DNA from: a virus
DNA: 24,041 bases
Reading direction: 5' to 3' (one strand)
IMG/VR virus record: IMGVR_UViG_3300047359_000821
Coordinates: 1 to 24,041 of that record
The notes under the pieces were generated by a model. The model ran no database searches and was not told the origin of the DNA. It saw only the letters and a list, made by a program, of their open reading frames with translations. Shown in pieces: positions 22,301-24,041 of the stretch; position 1 is the stretch's first letter; each line of letters starts with the position of its first letter. Position numbers and translations under genes: made by a program.

Positions 22301-24041
22301 CAATTTGTAGTTGTCCTGTAGTATTAAATGTTCCTGCTGTATCTACAAGCACCAATTCGTTTTCAGTATTTACTGCACCTTGTATAGTACCTGTAGCACC
22401 TGTGTTACCTACCTGTGTAATATTAGTACCGTCTGGTAAAGTAAGTTCTCCAGTAGTAACAATAATTGTACCTGAAACTTTTGTTAGTACACTATCGTTA
22501 AAGTCTTTATCTTGTAGACCTCCACCTTCATCAACTACTAAACTAAATGGTATAGCTCTAGCAATACCACTTTCGCCTGCACCTTCTTGTTCACCATCAA
22601 AGTCAATATCAGCACGACCAATAAGTGTTTTCTCTGGTAAGTCTTGTATCTTATCAAAAGTAATACCACGGTCTTTAACATTTATAAAGCCTGTATTTAA
22701 TATTGTATTAATAGTTGTATTACTTTGTGCATCAGCATCTTGTGTATAGTCACTTTGGTTAATAGATATTCTTGTAAGTCTATTTGCACCAGCATTACCA
22801 ATAGTAAATGCTGTTGATACTCTAACTTTAATTTGGTTAACGCCTGTGTCAGTAGCAACTACGTATGCTTCTTTTGCACCAGCAGTTTGTGTAATAACAT
22901 CATTGACTGCTAGTGATGCAATAAACGCTGTAACGTCAGCACCTTGTAGTGTCCAAATTTGATCTTCAGCAAACACATCTGCATTAAATGCCGCTAAACC
23001 TTGATTGGCTTGTTTTGTACGTTGTCCTGCTGTACTTGCATCTTCAAAGTTATTACTGTTAGTAAGTACAGGAGCATTATTCATATCAAGTTTTGATTGT
23101 ATAATATCTGCTTCGTTGTTTACATCAGCATTAATAATACTTTGTGCTTGTAGTTGTAGGTTAACTTTAGTTGAACCTGGGTCTAATAATTGACCATTGC
23201 TATCCATTGTACCACGTATACGCTCGACTGCAATGTTAACATCACTTCTTGTTGTACTTCCTGGTACGCCATCACCTGACAGATTTGATTCACTTGCGTT
23301 TGCAAATTCTAATGTAGTTGTTACAACTGCACCATCAAAGCCGCCTGTTGTATTACCATATGCACCATCTGTATTCTCTATCTTTTCATTACTAAAGTCT
23401 GATACAGTTGGTATTGTTATTGATAATGGGTAAACTGTTGTTGAAACTGCTGTACCAAACAAGTCTGTAATTGTTAATACGTTTGCACTATTACCAGCAA
23501 CAAATGTACCAGTTGTGTTAATTAAACGTATTTCATTACCTTGTGTTACTTGTCTATTTTCATTTGTTGTACTTTGATCTTGTTCCCAAAGTATTTCACC
23601 TGTAGCACCTGTGCCAGACTGTGTAACAGTAAATCCTCTTTGTGCTGTTAAGTTATTGTTAGCACCACTAGTTTGAATACTTGTAATTTGTAATGGTGAG
23701 TATGTTAGTACATATATTTCTTCACCGTTATCAAGTGTCTTGGCTTCTAGGTCTTCAATGTATGCCGCTGTTTCAGAAGCAACACCAGTAATTAATTGTC
23801 CAATTCTCCAATCATCTGGGTTACCAATTGTTTGTTTAACATAGACTCTTCTGTTACCTGTAAGTACTAATAAATCGTTTTTACCATAATCATCTTCAAA
23901 ACTAATATCATTTAGTTCAATGTCTTTAAGTTCTTGAACTTCGTCATTAGCAAAAACACGCTTATCAACATATTGTTTTGTAGTTGCATCTAAGTCATCA
24001 GTTGGATCTGCTAACTGTACAAGTCTACCTGACTGCATGTT
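19311..24041 (-). CDS. Long tail-fibre protein, 5' end outside the window
   Basis: At least 1575 residues. The frame is still open at the right edge and an Asn codon precedes the first ATG at 24038, so the true start is probably outside. The visible N-terminus (RLVQLADPTDDLDATTKQYV) is the common fibre motif. It is followed by long Gly/Asn/Thr/Ala-rich beta repeats. The late shaft has TGDVTGQVSSL and LSEGTNLYYTDTRV, a motif of many phage fibres. The C-terminal ~120 residues form a distinct domain (YEPGTVLVFGGDNEVT, VAGVVSTDPAYLMNN, ALTGRVPCKVIGTV, GDMLVTSAIPGYA, IEVVVGRM), which from memory caps many marine phage fibres. It most likely mediates host recognition. No S74-type self-cleaving chaperone motif was noticed. 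Confidence 0.85.
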   Translation of the reverse strand, partial: NMQSGRLVQLADPTDDLDATTKQYVDKRVFANDEVQELKDIELNDISFEDDYGKNDLLVLTGNRRVYVKQTIGNPDDWRIGQLITGVASETAAYIEDLEAKTLDNGEEIYVLTYSPLQITSIQTSGANNNLTAQRGFTVTQSGTGATGEILWEQDQSTTNENRQVTQGNEIRLINTTGTFVAGNSANVLTITDLFGTAVSTTVYPLSITIPTVSDFSNEKIENTDGAYGNTTGGFDGAVVTTTLEFANASESNLSGDGVPGSTTRSDVNIAVERIRGTMDSNGQLLDPGSTKVNLQLQAQSIINADVNNEADIIQSKLDMNNAPVLTNSNNFEDASTAGQRTKQANQGLAAFNADVFAEDQIWTLQGADVTAFIASLAVNDVITQTAGAKEAYVVATDTGVNQIKVRVSTAFTIGNAGANRLTRISINQSDYTQDADAQSNTTINTILNTGFINVKDRGITFDKIQDLPEKTLIGRADIDFDGEQEGAGESGIARAIPFSLVVDEGGGLQDKDFNDSVLTKVSGTIIVTTGELTLPDGTNITQVGNTGATGTIQGAVNTENELVLVDTAGTFNTTGQLQIVSGSALGTQSVPTSVITSQNLLGSALVKIRDGVYGSSIISKTGSDDSIVRTLKNGDTISGVDNTLNLGGWINPRGLLVDSRRVLDTQSDTLSIYTPNDHLSIQIEGTAPSANTPLSDKSTVSIPNASVQIGSTTILKDPINYGGFAGNFQQNTEGPTQSNSEPYLVTPWVYTNYIQAPGELTSEGTGISIGAGGRHTGLKEIGLVVAGYTDAFKVKETEILLGTNEVTRVKILNGSTSVYNSFNIVDGTDVKFSVAGNTGNTSIVGTLGVSEAVTANAGITVDDSVFDGNKISRTNGDFEIETVTVAPGTGGDIILNPAGENVIFKDGTDERLNFATTEDAQELTTQGAFTIDVNGTEKAFTVEATGNIVLDAELDIELNANGGDVVIKDATADIFKFANTANGLNLDYLEQDKILSIRGNDAGTMFDALTFDMENDGNAQFSNNVLIDNDLTVTGNVAFNGNIELGNAVTDTITTNAIITDEVLELRLDDNGAAGFNLKFQKTTDNVAGGDDLGVITFQSNGAVSTTLDQIKSTITANATEVTNSGERSNIVFATASGVSTTANRLVISDTITSSANIVANNTETLGTSGTPWSKAYVTDNYGTHHGDIKDSSGNVIVDVGTVLAGSDANASVFYGKFNGPLTGGVDTAGVADTLQSSQEDGTATDADVYPLWVTSNPAHTSRTGHAAFTTANFKLNPSNGNLTLNGQLGADTINIGSSNLSSIGLLTADIYASDGTSKILEAGTDGDDATFTGDVTGQVSSLSNHDTADLSEGTNLYYTDTRVSTYLSNNNYATTTDVANAVSNGASANIAVSNTNSSASDYFITFTDSNGASQSLSIDKDGGNGLKYRPSDSTLTATNFSGTASSANFADLAEKYVGDQAYEPGTVLVFGGDNEVTICTAKGDRKVAGVVSTDPAYLMNNALKGDTVVELALTGRVPCKVIGTVEKGDMLVTSAIPGYAMVDNDPKLGTVIGKAVESKDSDGKGVIEVVVGRM

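Noticed and set aside
20481-23433. Plus-strand and alternative minus-strand open frames inside the tail-fibre gene
   Set aside because: They are by-products of repetitive Thr/Asn/Gly codons in the fibre frame, with no Shine-Dalgarno and low-complexity products.
1-24041. tRNA genes, CRISPR arrays, insertion sequences, integrase or attachment sites
   Set aside because: I looked for cloverleaf arms, evenly spaced repeats, transposase or integrase motifs and terminal inverted repeats, and saw none. Coding density leaves no gap above about 160 bases.

Overview
This window looks like part of the genome of a marine T4-like myovirus: strictly lytic, AT-rich, with densely packed and mostly overlapping genes. 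The evidence is a virion and host-takeover gene set (PhoH, gp44-type clamp-loader ATPase, ThyX, dCMP deaminase, MazG, DexA-like exonuclease, GroES/gp31-like co-chaperonin, 2OG-Fe(II) oxygenase, large tail-fibre and Ig-like structural proteins, and an endolysin/spanin cassette). It also has T4-type late-promoter boxes (GATAAATA-like) upstream of virion and lysis genes. SAR11 or another low-GC marine alphaproteobacterium is a plausible host, but this is inferred from composition and gene content, not shown.

Layout: every gene except phoH lies on the minus strand, so the window is transcribed right to left. (a) 24041-14136 holds late virion genes: a partial long tail fibre, three further structural proteins, a coiled-coil small protein, a DnaE-like fragment and a conserved charged protein. 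Each block starts with a late-promoter box. (b) 13719-12355 holds a 2OG-Fe(II) oxygenase, a gp31/GroES-like co-chaperonin and a MazG pyrophosphatase. (c) A near-consensus sigma70 promoter (-10 at 12310-12315, -35 at 12333-12338, 17-bp spacer) sits inside an imperfect palindrome. It heads an uninterrupted early operon from 12286 to 4191: small membrane protein, DexA-like exonuclease, two small proteins, gp44-like clamp loader, 7Fe ferredoxin FdxA, small protein, ThyX, small protein, dCMP deaminase, then SufB, CGFS glutaredoxin, SufC, mini-SufD, SufS and SufE. (d) phoH is alone on the plus strand and converges on sufE. (e) 3294-1 is a second late unit: two conserved proteins, GH19-like endolysin, inner spanin, overlapping outer-spanin lipoprotein, a small basic protein and a partial membrane protein.

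The most striking content is a complete SUF iron-sulfur assembly pathway carried by a phage (4191-8519). It has sulfur mobilisation (SufS plus SufE), scaffold (SufB, SufC and a strongly reduced SufD) and a probable carrier (CGFS monothiol glutaredoxin in place of an A-type carrier). The genes overlap stop-to-start and share an operon with a phage ferredoxin that needs both a 3Fe-4S and a 4Fe-4S cluster, and with nucleotide-metabolism genes. The simplest reading is that the phage sustains Fe-S cluster supply, and perhaps ferredoxin-based electron supply, during infection. SufD is cut to 151 residues and SufC is shortened, so this may be a streamlined viral variant of the SufBCD machine.

Several real genes are shorter than 60 codons or use GTG/TTG starts (11413-11592, 11247-11411, 12128-12286, and the GTG-started ferredoxin). 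I saw no tRNA genes, CRISPR array, insertion sequence or integrase. No gene-free stretch exceeds about 160 bases.
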